Positions 10,801 through 22,301 are shown, counted from the stretch's first letter. The stretch is 64,000 bases of DNA from Liolophura sinensis (GCF_032854445.1 NC_088301.1:14566281-14630280), one strand, 5' to 3'. The notes: generated by a model from the letters alone, not told the origin. Program-made: numbers and translations.

Positions 10801-12066
10801 AGAATACGTCTGTACAGGCAAAGATGCGTTGTGCAAAGCTAGGCAGAGATTACACCAACTGCTTTCCGCATTGCCAACGTGAGTTCGCCGCCAATAGTGG
10901 TACTTGGCGTACAGGGATGGGTTTTTGTCCAGCAGAATAAGGTATTCAAATAGATCACGAGCTGAGTTAAATCCCGACGTATGGATATACGAATTTGGCG
11001 GCAAGATTTTTTCGTAGTCTGAAGGATCCGCCCCACCCATGACTACAGGCACCGCGTTCCATTGTAATAAGGGCTCGGTTACTTTTTCCGTTAAATAATC
11101 TCTGCAATGGGAATTCTCCATTGATAAATAAAACTTATACTGTGACATAGTTTTCGTGCAAACATCGGATTGTCTCGGGCATTCGAGATTTCCACAGGCG
11201 CCATAAACATCCACGTTTAAGTAGGCTTTCAAATCATAAAGAAATTCCAGTCTCTTCGTGTGCGACGCGTGACAATTACTATTCATGTAGGCAATGATTT
11301 TGGTCTTTGATTGGAGTATGGTCTGCATAGTTTGGTTGAATTCAGCTTCGGGCATGAGTTTATCTTTAGCCGTTGTGACGAAGAAAGGGAACGGGATGTC
11401 GGAGTCCAGTCGGTATGTTACCGTCCAGTTAAATACGCCATTATACCCGCTGACATCAATGCCCGTTGCCCACGGAGACTCCTGAATCAGATAGATAAGC
11501 CTTTGATGGGGCAGTCGCACAGGGGGCAAGTCGCTCAAGTCTCTAGGATGGACCACAATGCCATCGCTGATTTCTAAATCATTCTTGTCGGACGTACTTA
11601 CACATTTTTTCGTCCCATCACACATTGTTTTCGGTATCCAGTCCGCCGCTCCGAAAAACGGGGTCCAAGCAAGAATTCGTTTGAGACCTGAATCTGACCC
11701 TTTAGACGCCCTATTTTTAAGAACAGACGATAATGGCGGTCCTGTTTCCCTGAAGAGCTCTGAAGGTTTGAACGTGTGTCTTGGAATAGCCGTCAGCAGT
11801 CTGTGGTAGTCAGCTAGTATCTCCTCATAGCGAGCCAGGACAGTTTCCTCTGGTCTACCGTGCCAATGATCGGACTGGAAAGCCGTATTGTCTACTGGGC
11901 GTAGAAGGTAACGCCTGGAAATAGCAGGGTATACGACGTAAATCAGGAACATTGTACAGACCAGGGTCAAAGCAAACAGCAGCGTTTTTGCGGCGTTCTT
12001 CATGTTTGTATTGGTGCAGAGTCTCCTCGCGCTGGTGAATGGAGGCAAATCAGTGCAAGGAAGCAC
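10759..12066 (-). CDS. alpha-(1,3)-fucosyltransferase (GT10), intronless
   Basis: Type II Golgi glycosyltransferase predicted to transfer fucose from GDP-fucose to N-acetylglucosamine-containing glycans. The single open frame has 435 codons. A short tail and one hydrophobic anchor (residues about 27-47, LLFALTLVCTMFLIYVVYPA) precede a stem and the catalytic domain. Family motifs seen: VFNWTVTYRLDSD (211-223), YMNSNCHASHTKRLEFLYDL (260-279), YKFYLSMENSHCRDYLTEKV (310-329), LPPNSYI (355-361). NWT (213) and NQT (244) are possible glycosylation sites; NAS (413) is another. The C-terminal Cys-rich end (WCNLCLALH, then DTC) looks native for the family. The first Met is in frame, but Met22 (codon at 12003) sits just before the anchor and may be the real start. 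The gene stands alone and its stop lies inside a minisatellite. Acceptor specificity cannot be read from sequence. Confidence 0.93.
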   Translation of the reverse strand: MLPCTDLPPFTSARRLCTNTNMKNAAKTLLFALTLVCTMFLIYVVYPAISRRYLLRPVDNTAFQSDHWHGRPEETVLARYEEILADYHRLLTAIPRHTFKPSELFRETGPPLSSVLKNRASKGSDSGLKRILAWTPFFGAADWIPKTMCDGTKKCVSTSDKNDLEISDGIVVHPRDLSDLPPVRLPHQRLIYLIQESPWATGIDVSGYNGVFNWTVTYRLDSDIPFPFFVTTAKDKLMPEAEFNQTMQTILQSKTKIIAYMNSNCHASHTKRLEFLYDLKAYLNVDVYGACGNLECPRQSDVCTKTMSQYKFYLSMENSHCRDYLTEKVTEPLLQWNAVPVVMGGADPSDYEKILPPNSYIHTSGFNSARDLFEYLILLDKNPSLYAKYHYWRRTHVGNAESSWCNLCLALHNASLPVQTYSDFSDWYRQDTCVP

Positions 12067-12069
12067 GTG

Positions 12070-13335
12070 AGTCTGCAGTGGTTACCATGGTAACGAAGTC
12101 CTCTGAGCCTCGTGTGTGATAAAAGCCGGCACTCCGTCAGATACCCAAAAGTTGTCTAACGAATAGTTTCATCACTTGAAATGAGTGTGACCTGGACGAA
12201 GCAAATGTAAAGGTTAGGATAAAGGTTAACATGGAAACATCGCGAAAATACAAGATTATGACCAAGACAAGGCAAAGACAAAAACGTTAACCGAAAACGC
12301 ACCTTGAAATTGCAGTCAGCAATCAGCAAGATAAACTGCAGTGTTTGTAATAATAATTTTCAGCTGAATTTGAATACTAAAGACCTGGTAATGTTGAGAA
12401 AAAAAGGAAACTTATATCGTTTCTGAATCAAGAGGTCTGTGTCTTCAAAGCACGTTTATCATGTCCACAGAGTTTTCTGAAGATGTACTAAAAACTGAGA
12501 AGAGCTGACTGAAACTCTGAGATTCCCGAAACGTTGACTAAGTCTAAATGTGACGTCTAGTATATAAAGTTCAGGTAACGACTTTGTGGAAATACTGGAA
12601 AGTATGCGAGAAAATAGGCGCAGTCCAAGAGCAGAGGCAAAAAGGACACGTGTTTAACAGATGCTTGTATATATATATATATGTTTACCTATAAAGGAGG
12701 ATATACAAGGTATATGTAATTTAACTGTAAAACTTTACATAAATCATACATACATATTTATAGCCATGCCACCGGCTAATGTTGACTATAGGGCCCGTCA
12801 GTAATGTAGTATCTATAAAGAAGAACCAAGTTTGCAATTCCATTCAGCGATAGTTACGCCTATAAAAGTCAGCCTCTGGCATCAATGTAATTTATTTATT
12901 TACTTGATTGGTGTTTTACGCCCTACTCAAAAATATTTCACTAACACGACGGCGGCTGGGATCAAAATGATAATGATCTGTTCTATATAGGCCTACACTG
13001 GAAGAGGACGACCATTTAAAGGGAAGCATTTGGGAAGGGCGATTTGCTAAATTGCAATGAATTTCATTGCAAATGGATACAATTTCTGTTAATATTGCAA
13101 GATTTGATAGCTCGGTCTATACATTTATTTGGTATATTATATCAATAGAAGTAATGGGTGCAATGGGAAACCCATCATCTTGCCGTATAGATATATAGTT
13201 AGTTGTTTCTGTGTGGAATTTCGTTTTATTTGAAGTTGGAGTTCGTCATTCCCTAGTTATTTTCATAATTACAGTTAACCAAGAAAAGAAAAGAAAAGGA
13301 AATATATTAGAGCACAATGGCCTTCATTTGCTATT
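12070..13335. other. upstream of fucosyltransferase; no gene
   Basis: Holds the presumed 5' flank of the minus-strand fucosyltransferase; no convincing promoter motif was recognised. A SINE-1 tail fragment (minus) lies at 12893-12962: 'ttacttgattggtgtttta', 'cacgacggcggctgg'. Confidence 0.5.
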
Positions 13336-13339
13336 TATC

Positions 13340-13730
13340 CAGTGGAGACAGTACTCATTACAGCGCATGTGTCGCTCTTCACCTTTCGCTTTACATCATA
13401 GTCACAATTGCTACATTTTGTACAGAAATCTTGAACAAGGCCTAGGTCACTGGGGCTACAGTGATCAGGCAGGAAGTGATGTCAGAAAACACAAACAACC
13501 CGTTTCAGCCTTTGTCTCTAATAATACTTTGTACACATGCATTCTCCAAATGTACAACATAATTCTAACCTATAATAACTTTACTGGTGAATGATGATTA
13601 AATAGTTCAGCGGGAGGACACAATTGATGAGGCTAAGCCTAAACAAGCCTACATGCGTCTCACCCAAGGTCAACCTTCTCTATTGGTGGCAGTGATGTAA
13701 AGCGAAAGGTAGAGAGTGACGTTTAACATG
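13340..13730. repeat. MITE-like element, inverted halves
   Basis: The left half reads 'attacagcgcatgtgtcgct' and 'ctttcgctttacatcatag'. The right half reads 'gcagtgatgtaaagcgaaag' and 'gtagagagtgac', its reverse complement. The same inward/outward pair occurs at 38130-38550, with single halves at 7205, 22765 and 52887. It looks like a non-autonomous DNA element with long inverted ends. A 127-codon ORF here is mostly this repeat. Confidence 0.6.
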
Positions 13731-13867
13731 TACATGGGACTCAGGAACTCCTCAGTCACTGGTATTATAGCCACTGGTAGTGCAATTCGTTTAAATAGCC
13801 TGGGGTTAATAAAACAACTTCTTACAACGCGTGCACCGCTCCCTAGGCAGCAAAGTTTGTACATGAA

Positions 13868-13925
13868 TCTCGACCAACGCCAAGGTCACTGTCGGTATAA
13901 CACCAAGGTCACTGTCGGAATAAAA
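13868..13925. repeat. 23-bp tandem duplication
   Basis: 'caccaaggtcactgtcgg' occurs twice in tandem with one or two changes. Confidence 0.7.
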
Positions 13926-14577
13926 CAAAGACTTCGCCTCAGCATTTCTTGATATATACAAGGATATTCCAAAGTAAAATGGGGCAGTTATACACTATAT
14001 AATTCTGCACGGTTATTTTGTTCTTTTTTAACGAATTTGCCCCCTAGAGATCACTGATCAAGACCACTGGTGACAAAATACACTGACTTCACACTCAGCA
14101 GAAAAAAATTAAAACAAATTGTCACGCTTGACTGAATTTTTTTACATGTGAGAAAACTGCAAGCTACCTGGGATGATACTGTATAATAACACGCAAACGT
14201 ATAGATGTTTCCGCTGATGTCACGCAAACCCAACCCTTTATAACTTTTAGCGACATGAGGGTGGGGTACGAGTGACGCAACTGAGTGTTTTCGGTTACGC
14301 ATGTGACATATGCAATGGCCTTGGAAAAATTTCGGATTAAAACGTTCATTTCTAGAGCTAACAAGCACGTCAAAACAAAATGATTTAGTCTGTATAGGTG
14401 TGTTTCCACTTCTCTTCCGAAAAAACTAAATTTGTAGTATTTGTTATGTTTTCTTTAAAGAAACTGTATCAGACCGAAAAAAAAAACAGACCGAAAAAAA
14501 CCCAAAAAACCAAAAAAAAAAAAAACGCTCATCCAATCAAAATGTGTCGATTTACTAAGACTTTGATAGCTCATATT

Positions 14578-14800
14578 GTTGCCTTTCAGAAAATATCAGA
14601 CTCGTACCTGTACTATATCCATTGTGTTAAAATGATCGTAAAGTTTGAAGAATCCGCGTGATATATGTTATGAACATTACTACCGATTTTGAACGGTAAC
14701 ACATGCGCACACGAGGCTCACATTACTACCTTTCAGATACATCAGACTCCTATCTGTACTATATCTATTGTGTTAAAATGATGCATACGATGTAATTATT
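14578..14800. repeat. direct repeat pair, about 150 bp apart
   Basis: 'cctttcagaaaatatcagac' at about 14581 and 'cctttcagatacatcagact' at about 14730 start similar 60-bp blocks, each continuing 'ctatatc(c/t)attgtgttaa'. No function is apparent. Confidence 0.65.
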
Positions 14801-14819
14801 TGGACCATTCTAAAATATT

Positions 14820-17270
14820 ACCATTGAATTTGTGCTGGTGGATTATTTGCCGAGATAACTTATATAACGGCCTATTTAATCCTTCGATCACGTGACACGC
14901 ACCTTAAACGCTTTTCGGTCACGCTGAACCAAGATACACGTTTATCTATCAGGATAACCTAATGCGTAAATGTCAATCCAAGGGTCGAGCAATCGCGATC
15001 TTGTGTGAACAATGACTTTACATCCAGACTCATCTGCATGGTGAAGAGTATGCATGTCTGTCAAGCGGGTATCGATACTGGAGTTATCGCTGTGGGGAGT
15101 TCCACGATTTCTTCTACATATCCTAAAAATAATTAAGTGTAAGGAACAGAGATGTGATCATGCTGATGTCTAAATGATGTCTACTTCGGTAAACTCGCTT
15201 GTGGTGGGATATAGGTTGTAAGTTATGTAACTACAATAGACGGTGAGAACTTAACAGACGGTAAAGCTGAGAAAACACCAATTAAAACACAATTTGTAAT
15301 TCTACCTTTCAGAACCCATGTTTTCTGTTTTTTTTTTTTATTTATTTCAAGTAGCCCTATGCTGTATATAGGTCCATATGTAGAACCCGCTTACTAAACA
15401 GATGACAAGCAATTTAACATAGCAAATTAACTAAAAAAAAAAAAAAACAAAAAAAAAACAATAATTCACAGCATGAAAATTAAACTATTGCTGTTTATCT
15501 TACACCCAGGATCGTCTGTAACTGTAAATAAACGACATTCACCTATCAGGCAAACATACACACTTTTGTAGTTCGAAATACTCGTCACAACAGCGTATTT
15601 ATTGTAGGTAACATAATCAATGTCCTCACACACAAATACAAATACTTTGGCATGTACAAACACATCAGTGTACTGTTGAACAGCATGGTATAAACCCGCA
15701 GTAAAACGTCTATGTGTGTTTGAATAAGCCGCAATTACACTTCAGCTACTGTTCCTTACCAAACGCACCGATGTGACCTCACTGAAACCGTTACCATGAC
15801 AACAATCAAGGTCTCAATGATGGAGTATCTGCACAACATTTCCACAACATTTACGGCATGATGCAGTTCGTGCTGCAGACAGCAGTTATTTAAAACTATA
15901 ATTAAACATTTTGAGCTCATTGAGAAACAATCAAACAAAGACATATTTCATGGAATTTTCTTACGAGAACCATTCGGCTCACCAGAAGTTACTGATTCAA
16001 ATGTCTGCTCGAGCAAGCCCTCTATGCTCAGCGAAATTACCGAAATGTACATACAAATCTCTTTCGTGGAGACTGACCACTTATCTGTACCGCTACCTTA
16101 GGCACTCATGTGAGATAAAATCATAGTAATTACACTTCTTACAGTTTACATACCTGTAAATAAGCGATATTCAGGCAAACACACACACGTTTTCAGTTCA
16201 AAATACTCCTCACAGCAGCGTGGTGCTACGGTGAATCACCCCACTTACAAGTGCAACGAAAACGGACTTTACAGACATGGTGTTTTAATCTGAACATAAA
16301 ATTAACAAAAATAATGGGGGGTGGGGGGTGGGGGGGGTCTATTATTTACACTGCAACATTTACTAGTCTAATCAACGCTTCTCTCCTTACCTCTTACATG
16401 GTTGGACTCCAGGACGTGCCGTTGGGGAGGGGGGCTACTGTATGACGGCTATTGTCTGATGGAGGCTATGGTGCATCGGACAGTGGAACAAAGTATAGCA
16501 GTACTGTAAGCCCACGACAGCTGCCCTCGATCAGCAGCTCTGGGTCCAGTTTCAAACAGTGCATGTACGATAATCGCACATACAAGACATGGTACGGTAA
16601 AATATCGTAAGACAAACGTACGAATAAAAAAATGCCGTACGCCGCTGTGTGAAACTGGGATCTGTCTCTCACTCCCCCACTTGACACACAGCGGTAGCTT
16701 GATCTAATCAGAGCTAGTTATCAATGGTATAGTCAAGTTAGTAGTAACTACCGATGCTCACATAACCATGTACATTTATACACTGTATTAACTCTTACCA
16801 TACTGATGGACTGCGTGAACATTACATCAACCTTCTTCCCGTCAGACAGGGGAGCTGGATGGCTGCTACAACTACGAACAAAAGCTTGGCCCGTTCTTTC
16901 AGACGATACGAAGGTCAGGCACAAGTCTTGACAGGCTCGCTGTCATCCTCAAGTTTATCACAGGCTCACTACTACAGCTTTCGGTCGGCGGGTCAGCTGG
17001 CCGTGGTGGACATGGCAAAGCTTCGCCCGTGGTTTTCATCTCGCCATTCGCAGCATGTAGTGTGACTTCCTGCTTCCTTTTGGAGGACGTCACACAAAAT
17101 TAAACAGGACCTGCGCTCCCCCCCCCACAAACTCTCAAACCCAAGAGGACCTGTACCAACAATCAGTTGTATGCATTTTTATCATATACCTATGCGTGTT
17201 ACCCGCCTGATACAGAGCCTCCCAGATATTTTTTCGTATCACCATCGTAGAAATAATTACGCTGTTTTTT
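14820..17270. other. no gene recognised
   Basis: AT-rich DNA with A/T runs at 15330 and 15432 and a G-rich run at 16315-16338. A direct repeat pair (15519-15596 and 16150-16222) shares 'ctgtaaataa(a/g)cga' and 'cacaacagcgt/cacagcagcgt'. An ORF at 16859-17065 has no family motif. Confidence 0.5.
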
Positions 17271-17294
17271 TTTTCTCATGGTACGCAGGAAAAG

Positions 17295-17561
17295 ATGAGC
17301 CACATCATTTCAAATGCACCAGTCACACAGCCTTCCGCTGCGAGCGCAACTCTTCCTCCCCAACCCAGGACATCCACAGAAATTGATGCAGCTGTCCCAT
17401 CATCTTCTACAGTACATAATGATCTGTTTGTTTTACGGAATTTCACACACAATGTAAACCATGCCACTAGAACATGTACAACTGCCGGTATTTTCCAGGG
17501 TGCATCCTTCTCAAATTGCACTTTCCACCTCAATTTCTGCTGCGGATCAGCTGCCCATTAA
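17295..17561 (+). CDS. unassigned small ORF, possible single exon
   Basis: An 88-codon open frame. A polypyrimidine run and a cag acceptor at about 17286-17288 lie just upstream, so it could be a 3'-terminal coding exon. The N-terminal half is rich in Ser, Thr, Pro and Ala; the C-terminal part reads IFQGASFSNCTFHLNFC. No family was recognised. The opposite strand is also open over 85 codons (17276-17533), which weakens the case. Treat as hypothetical. Confidence 0.25.
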   Translation: MSHIISNAPVTQPSAASATLPPQPRTSTEIDAAVPSSSTVHNDLFVLRNFTHNVNHATRTCTTAGIFQGASFSNCTFHLNFCCGSAAH

Positions 17562-17599
17562 CTTTGTTGACAAACTCTTTCAAAAACTCACAAAGACTT

Positions 17600-18180
17600 C
17601 AGCAAATTTACAGAACTTTCAGTCATCCACATGTAATTAAATCACGTCTTCACTTCTAAAATTGGTGGTTGACCTGATTTTTGTAGCACGCTTTACAGCT
17701 GCTATACTCAATTTCAAAATGCCACTTGTCAAGTTTGAGATGACGTTTATATAAACGTTACAGTTCTTGCTTTCAGATAACATCTGTGTTTTGAAAAGCC
17801 AGCTATACTTACTTGATGTTGTATAAATAATATTTCCACGGTTTTTCGAGTCTTTGTTTTATTTATTATTATTTTTTTTAAACCACTGTTTGTGTCTTCG
17901 GCGGTGGTCAACTATTTTGAAATATGCTATATTTAGAACGAAATCCATGTGCGTGTAATAGTTTGTGAGCGTCATGGCGGCCTGTGCACTGCCAGACACT
18001 ATGCGCTAAGCAAAGTAGTCTGAAGAAATATCTGGATTTTATGCCCCCCAAAGTAGTGTCAAGAGAAGGTATATGATAAATAGATTATCATTACACTGTG
18101 CAGATCTGCATCGTCGCTTCTACTCTCGTTCTCTGCCATTGCATCGCCGTATCGACCTTGCCCGCGCAGGGCGATGATAA
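17600..18180. other. no gene recognised
   Basis: AT-rich DNA without repeats or coding motifs that I could identify. Confidence 0.5.
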
Positions 18181-18184
18181 TCTC

Positions 18185-18286
18185 TATGTATGCTTGGGGT
18201 TTTACGTCGTACTTAACAATTTATATGACGGCTAGGAGTCATTAAAGATGTGTGTATATATCACGTGTCTTACTGTGGCAGGGACC
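18185..18286 (-). mobile_element. SINE-2 fragment
   Basis: 'tgcttggggttttacgtcgt', 'cttaacaatttatatgacgg' and 'cttactgtggcagggac' are the reverse-oriented tail of SINE-2. Confidence 0.75.
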
Positions 18287-18488
18287 AATCGGAGTGTATC
18301 AACATAGAATTTCTCTGATTGTAAATCACGCTTGAATTTTATGCTATACTGAATATGGACCACCACACCGTATCGATTTTTTTTCTCTCATTTCCTCGTT
18401 GCTTTGTTTTTTTCTTCAGGACTGAGGTTTTCTTTCTTTATTTACACCAGCTGTCACCGGACAACCTAAGGATTCACTTCAGTACAAC

Positions 18489-18682
18489 AGGGACCTCCGT
18501 GGCCGAGGGGGCTAGGAGGACACCTGGACGCCATGACCAAAGAGCCTCCCACAAATGCGGTCGGTTTGAGTTCAAGTCCAGCTCGTGCCGAATTCCTCTC
18601 GCGGGAAGGTGTGCTAGCAAACTGTGGATGGTCGTGGGTTTCCCCCGATCTCAGTTTCCTCCCAACCGTCGTATAAGAACAA
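18489..18682 (+). mobile_element. SINE-1 copy with tRNA-like head
   Basis: Head 'gacctccgtggccgaggggg'; B-box-like 'ttgagttcaagtccagctcg'; body 'ggatggtcgtgggtttcccc' and 'tttcctcccaaccgtcgtat'. The usual tail is missing. The 140-codon ORF at 18355-18777 runs through this SINE and is not called. Confidence 0.85.
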
Positions 18683-18779
18683 TTGTTTTTAGGTTAAGTA
18701 CAAACTTGAAGACTTGGCTTGAAGTAAAATCTGGTATTAAGTCTTCAACCAGTGTTGAACAACCTGAACCTGGTTGATT

Positions 18780-19850
18780 GCCATCCTGTTGGCGATTGAA
18801 GTTGTTATGTAACAGCTGTAGCCGATGAAATAAGCCAAGCTAAAATATTCGTTAAGGTATGCCGTTAAATGCATAGGATAATGTCCTTTGCCGTCTAATG
18901 TTGGTATTTGAAAAACGTTCTGTCTTACGAATTATACCGTGAATATATGAATGTAATAGACATTTATTACGAAGCTAAACTGATAAACAGGTGCCTTTGT
19001 CTCTATGTACGATATGCTATTAGCTGAAGTAAATAGCTATCATTGGAAGAATACTGTATATAACCTGTATAGATTTCTAATTATATATTTAAACTTATCG
19101 AACATACTAGTATACTTGACAATCTACAAGGGAATGTAAAAAATATCTCGTGTGGTCCAAATTAACCACCCCCTCCATTACCCCACTTTGTTAAGCATTA
19201 AAAAGAAATATACAATTATAGGAATTGAACTCGTTATCCTATTCAACACATAGCTTTCAGGAAACGGATGGTACCACCGGATCAGTGCGGACAGTGCTTT
19301 AGAAGCCCTGGAATATTATGAATGTAATATGTGAATGTAGAGTTCCTCTGAACTTCCAAATTACTTCTCTTTTTTTTTTCGATGAATAGAAATATGATTG
19401 CGTGAACCAGCACGATATTTATCTGAACTTCCAAATTATTTCGTTTTTTTTTTTGATCTACAGAAATATAATACACGTGAACCAGCACAATATTTCCTTA
19501 TGGCTTACTACTATCTGACTAGACGCCATATATGTGAAAATGGTTTTGGTTCACGTAATCATATTTTTATTATGAAGGGAATCCTTGCAGGAAAACGCCT
19601 TAAATTAGAAAAATCTGCCCTAGCTTGGTCTTTTTATAAAACAAAAGGTATAAGTCGTTTCGCTCCAATTTTTCACACACATGTTCTTCACTAACTGTAC
19701 TTCATATTGAAGGAAATTTTACTGCATTAAAAAAATTACACCACACGATTTCCTGTCTAGTTTTTTAATAATCGGAAGAAGTTCTGAAAAATGTGTTCAA
19801 ATATTGATATTTCTGTGTATTTCTTTGTTGCTGTCTGCAATATTCAGTAT
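18780..19850. other. no gene recognised
   Basis: Mostly unique AT-rich DNA. At about 19345-19385 and 19424-19463 there is a similar segment ('cttccaaattatttc' plus a T run and 'gat...agaaata'). Confidence 0.5.
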
Positions 19851-19855
19851 GCATT

Positions 19856-20130
19856 ATTGTGCAACATTCAGCATAGGTTTTTGCGCAACATTTAGCACAC
19901 ATTTTTGTGCAACATTTAGCATATGTTGTAGTACAACATTTACCATCAGGTTTTTGTGCAATATTTAGCATTAGGTTATTGTGCAATATTTAGCATAAGC
20001 TATTGTGCAACATTAACATCAGGTTATTGTGCAACATTAAGCATCAGGTTATTGTACAACATTTAACATCAGGTTATTGTGCAACATTTGTCAACCAGTT
20101 AGTGTGCAACATTTAGCATTAGGTTATCAG
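19856..20130. repeat. 24-bp minisatellite
   Basis: 'caacatttagca' recurs at 19862, 19886, 19910 and 19934, exactly 24 bp apart, then with small slips to about 20130 (roughly 11 copies). Eight codons per unit keep a minus-strand frame open (19765-19986) with a Cys-Cys octapeptide (AKCCTKMC). No gene context supports translation. Confidence 0.85.
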
Positions 20131-20139
20131 ATTGCACGA

Positions 20140-20940
20140 GCCAGATGCATAGGCACCTACTTGAACTAAGGAAAAACTTCTATAAAACTGAACAGTGAGA
20201 CAGTAAAATTTACAACATATTGTTACTTTACAACAGACAATATTATTACGAACGGCTATTGCCGAAGTGGCCCCCTGGTTGCAACAACTGCAGTTTTCTG
20301 CCACACTTCCATACCCCTAACAGTGCAAGCTCCGTTTACAATACTGGGGCATGCCACGTGTTGTATACTGTACATAAAGCACTTTTTATCTATCTTGGCC
20401 GTTAAACAATGGCAGTGTATATTTGAGCAGTTCGTGTCCAAGCAAGTGTTAGTGTTTGCTGATAGCATAGCCTACCTGTTAACTGTGTGAACCTACCTCA
20501 TCTCCAGAACGTCACATTGACTGCAGAGGTTGTGATTAATGTACTGCCTCCAGGGAAAAGCTGTACCCAGACACATTTCCCACATCAATGACTCCTGTAA
20601 TACTACTAACTGACTCCATTTTATGTATTAACGGGTCCCAGCAAATCTGTAACAGGCGCACATTGAGGCCTTCCGCCTAACAGTCCAGGTTAGACAATGT
20701 CAACATTTGAATGACTCCTTTAAGGTTCACCTGTAATACGTTAATTAACCTCCCCTTCCCCCATATTATATGCACGAAATCGAGATTTTTCTCTTTTATA
20801 CTTGTCAGTGTTTAATTATTATGACCTTCTTTAGTGTCGAGTCAAAGTCTATTCTCCTATCCATATTATGCAAAGCAAGCCAGGTTAATGGGTGTCATAC
20901 ACTGGCATATATGTTGTAATACGATCTAGATGCCATGTCA
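20140..20940. other. no gene recognised
   Basis: No repeats or coding motifs recognised; short ORFs only. Confidence 0.5.
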
Positions 20941-20941
20941 C

Positions 20942-20944
<3 letters not shown>

Positions 20945-21029
<85 letters not shown>

Positions 21030-21030
21030 A
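20945..21030. repeat. (AT)n(GT)n microsatellite
   Basis: About 60 bp of AT dinucleotide followed by about 20 bp of GT. Confidence 0.97.
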
Positions 21031-21308
21031 AACACGGGACGTATACTGTGTTGGAGGGGAGGGCACGGGGGAGCGGGGAGGAGGGTCTGGTAAAGCATTT
21101 GCTCTTAATTGTTTTAGGCTTCAACACTTGTGTCAGTGTTCTAGCGCCGTCTACAATTTCCGTTCATCAGTATCTCCTGCAATCTTGCCTGATAAATTAT
21201 TTCATTATTTGTTGTTACTGGCGATGATTTTATGACGGGTGCATTTTTGAAATCTGCATTCTTTGCAACGTTTTGTGACCACAGATACAGGTCATTTATC
21301 TGTCACAA

Positions 21309-21450
21309 AAATGCGCGTGGGAAGGTCTGTCAGCAGCCTGCGGATGGTCGTGGGTTTCCACCGGTTTCCTCCCACCATAATGCTGGCCGCCGTCGTATAA
21401 GTAAAATATTCTTGAGTAAGGCGTAAAACACCAATCAAATAAATAAATCA
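21309..21450 (+). mobile_element. SINE-1, 5'-truncated
   Basis: Starts within 'gcgtgggaaggtctgtcagc' and ends with 'aaaacaccaatcaaataaat'. The head is missing. Confidence 0.85.
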
Positions 21451-21454
21451 AAAA

Positions 21455-21995
21455 TGCGTCCTGCAATTCTCCTATCTGAAGAAGACGTTGTGGCTTCAAT
21501 CTCCAGCTGTTTCGCAGATTATTACAAGCATCGTTGAGAGTGCGGTGGTGGACATCATTACTGACAAAATAGAGGCTCTGGCAGGTCAAACCCCTGAGAC
21601 CGCTAGAATGACTGAAACACTTGAACCCTGAGTGGATAATCTCGAGCTATATTTCGACGACGAGATTACGTACGGATCAGTTGACAGATTTAATGAACAA
21701 GATTATACTGACTTAATAATAACGGATGTAGCCAAAATGATGCACGTCAAACTGTCGACAGTTGATGCCATTCGTGGCCAGCATGTAGGCCCTCTAGACA
21801 CTGTTAATGATGTTCCACGGGCCATCGTTGTCAAATGTTCGACGTATCGGAAAAGGAGATATTTCACTGTGGTAAAGAATTTCTCACAGGCAAAACGAAA
21901 TATCCAGACGTGCAGTTGTTAGTGAACGAGGACCTCACCCGCCAGCGAGACTTGCTTGCTGTGAAATGCAGGTCGCTTAAACAGATGGTACACTA
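21455..21995 (+). mobile_element. LINE ORF1-like protein relic
   Basis: A decayed frame resembling the ORF1 proteins of CR1/L1-like non-LTR retrotransposons, which bind RNA with an RRM plus a C-terminal domain. The longest open piece is 21632-21922. Recognisable blocks are DAIRGQHVGP (normally a DIxRSHRvG block), PRAIVVKCSTYRKRR (the basic PRaIIVKF...YRkR block) and, in a shifted frame downstream, NEDLTRQRDLLAVKCRSLK. An in-frame TGA at about 21630 and a frameshift near 21840 show it is dead. It lies directly after the SINE-1 tail at 21450. Confidence 0.7.
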
Positions 21996-22129
21996 AAAGA
22001 CTCATAGACAAGTGATATGTCAATTTAAATTGCTTTGTGACAAAGATGTAAGACTAACACACGATAAGAAACTTGGTAAAATAATAATATGATAATGATT
22101 AAAGTGCTAGCAGAAGGACCCAAGAACCG

Positions 22130-22301
22130 CTATAGCCAATGCAGCCGCTGTGAGTTAAAATCGAGCGGCTCATTTTTTCTTTCTCTCTAGTCGTACATGA
22201 GAAGGCTGGCCACAAAACTAGAAAGGGTCGTGGGTTTCCACCGTGGTCTGTCCAGTTTCCACTCACTATAATGCTGGTCGCGTAAAACACCAATCAAATA
22301 T
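22130..22301 (+). mobile_element. SINE-1, degenerate
   Basis: Diverged copy: 'gccgctgtgagttaaaatc', 'gggtcgtgggtttccaccg', 'cactataatgctggtcgcg', 'taaaacaccaatcaaat', with an internal deletion. Confidence 0.7.

Noticed and set aside
10839-11809. ORFs overlapping the fucosyltransferase on both strands
   Set aside because: Shadows of the 435-codon GT10 frame, which carries all the family motifs.
13211-13594. 127-codon ORF
   Set aside because: It covers the left half of a MITE-like repeat found elsewhere in the window.
18355-18777. 140-codon ORF
   Set aside because: Most of it is a SINE-1 copy (18489-18682); no protein motif.
20885-21227. ORFs with Tyr-Ile or Thr-His repeats
   Set aside because: They are translations of the (AT)n(GT)n microsatellite.
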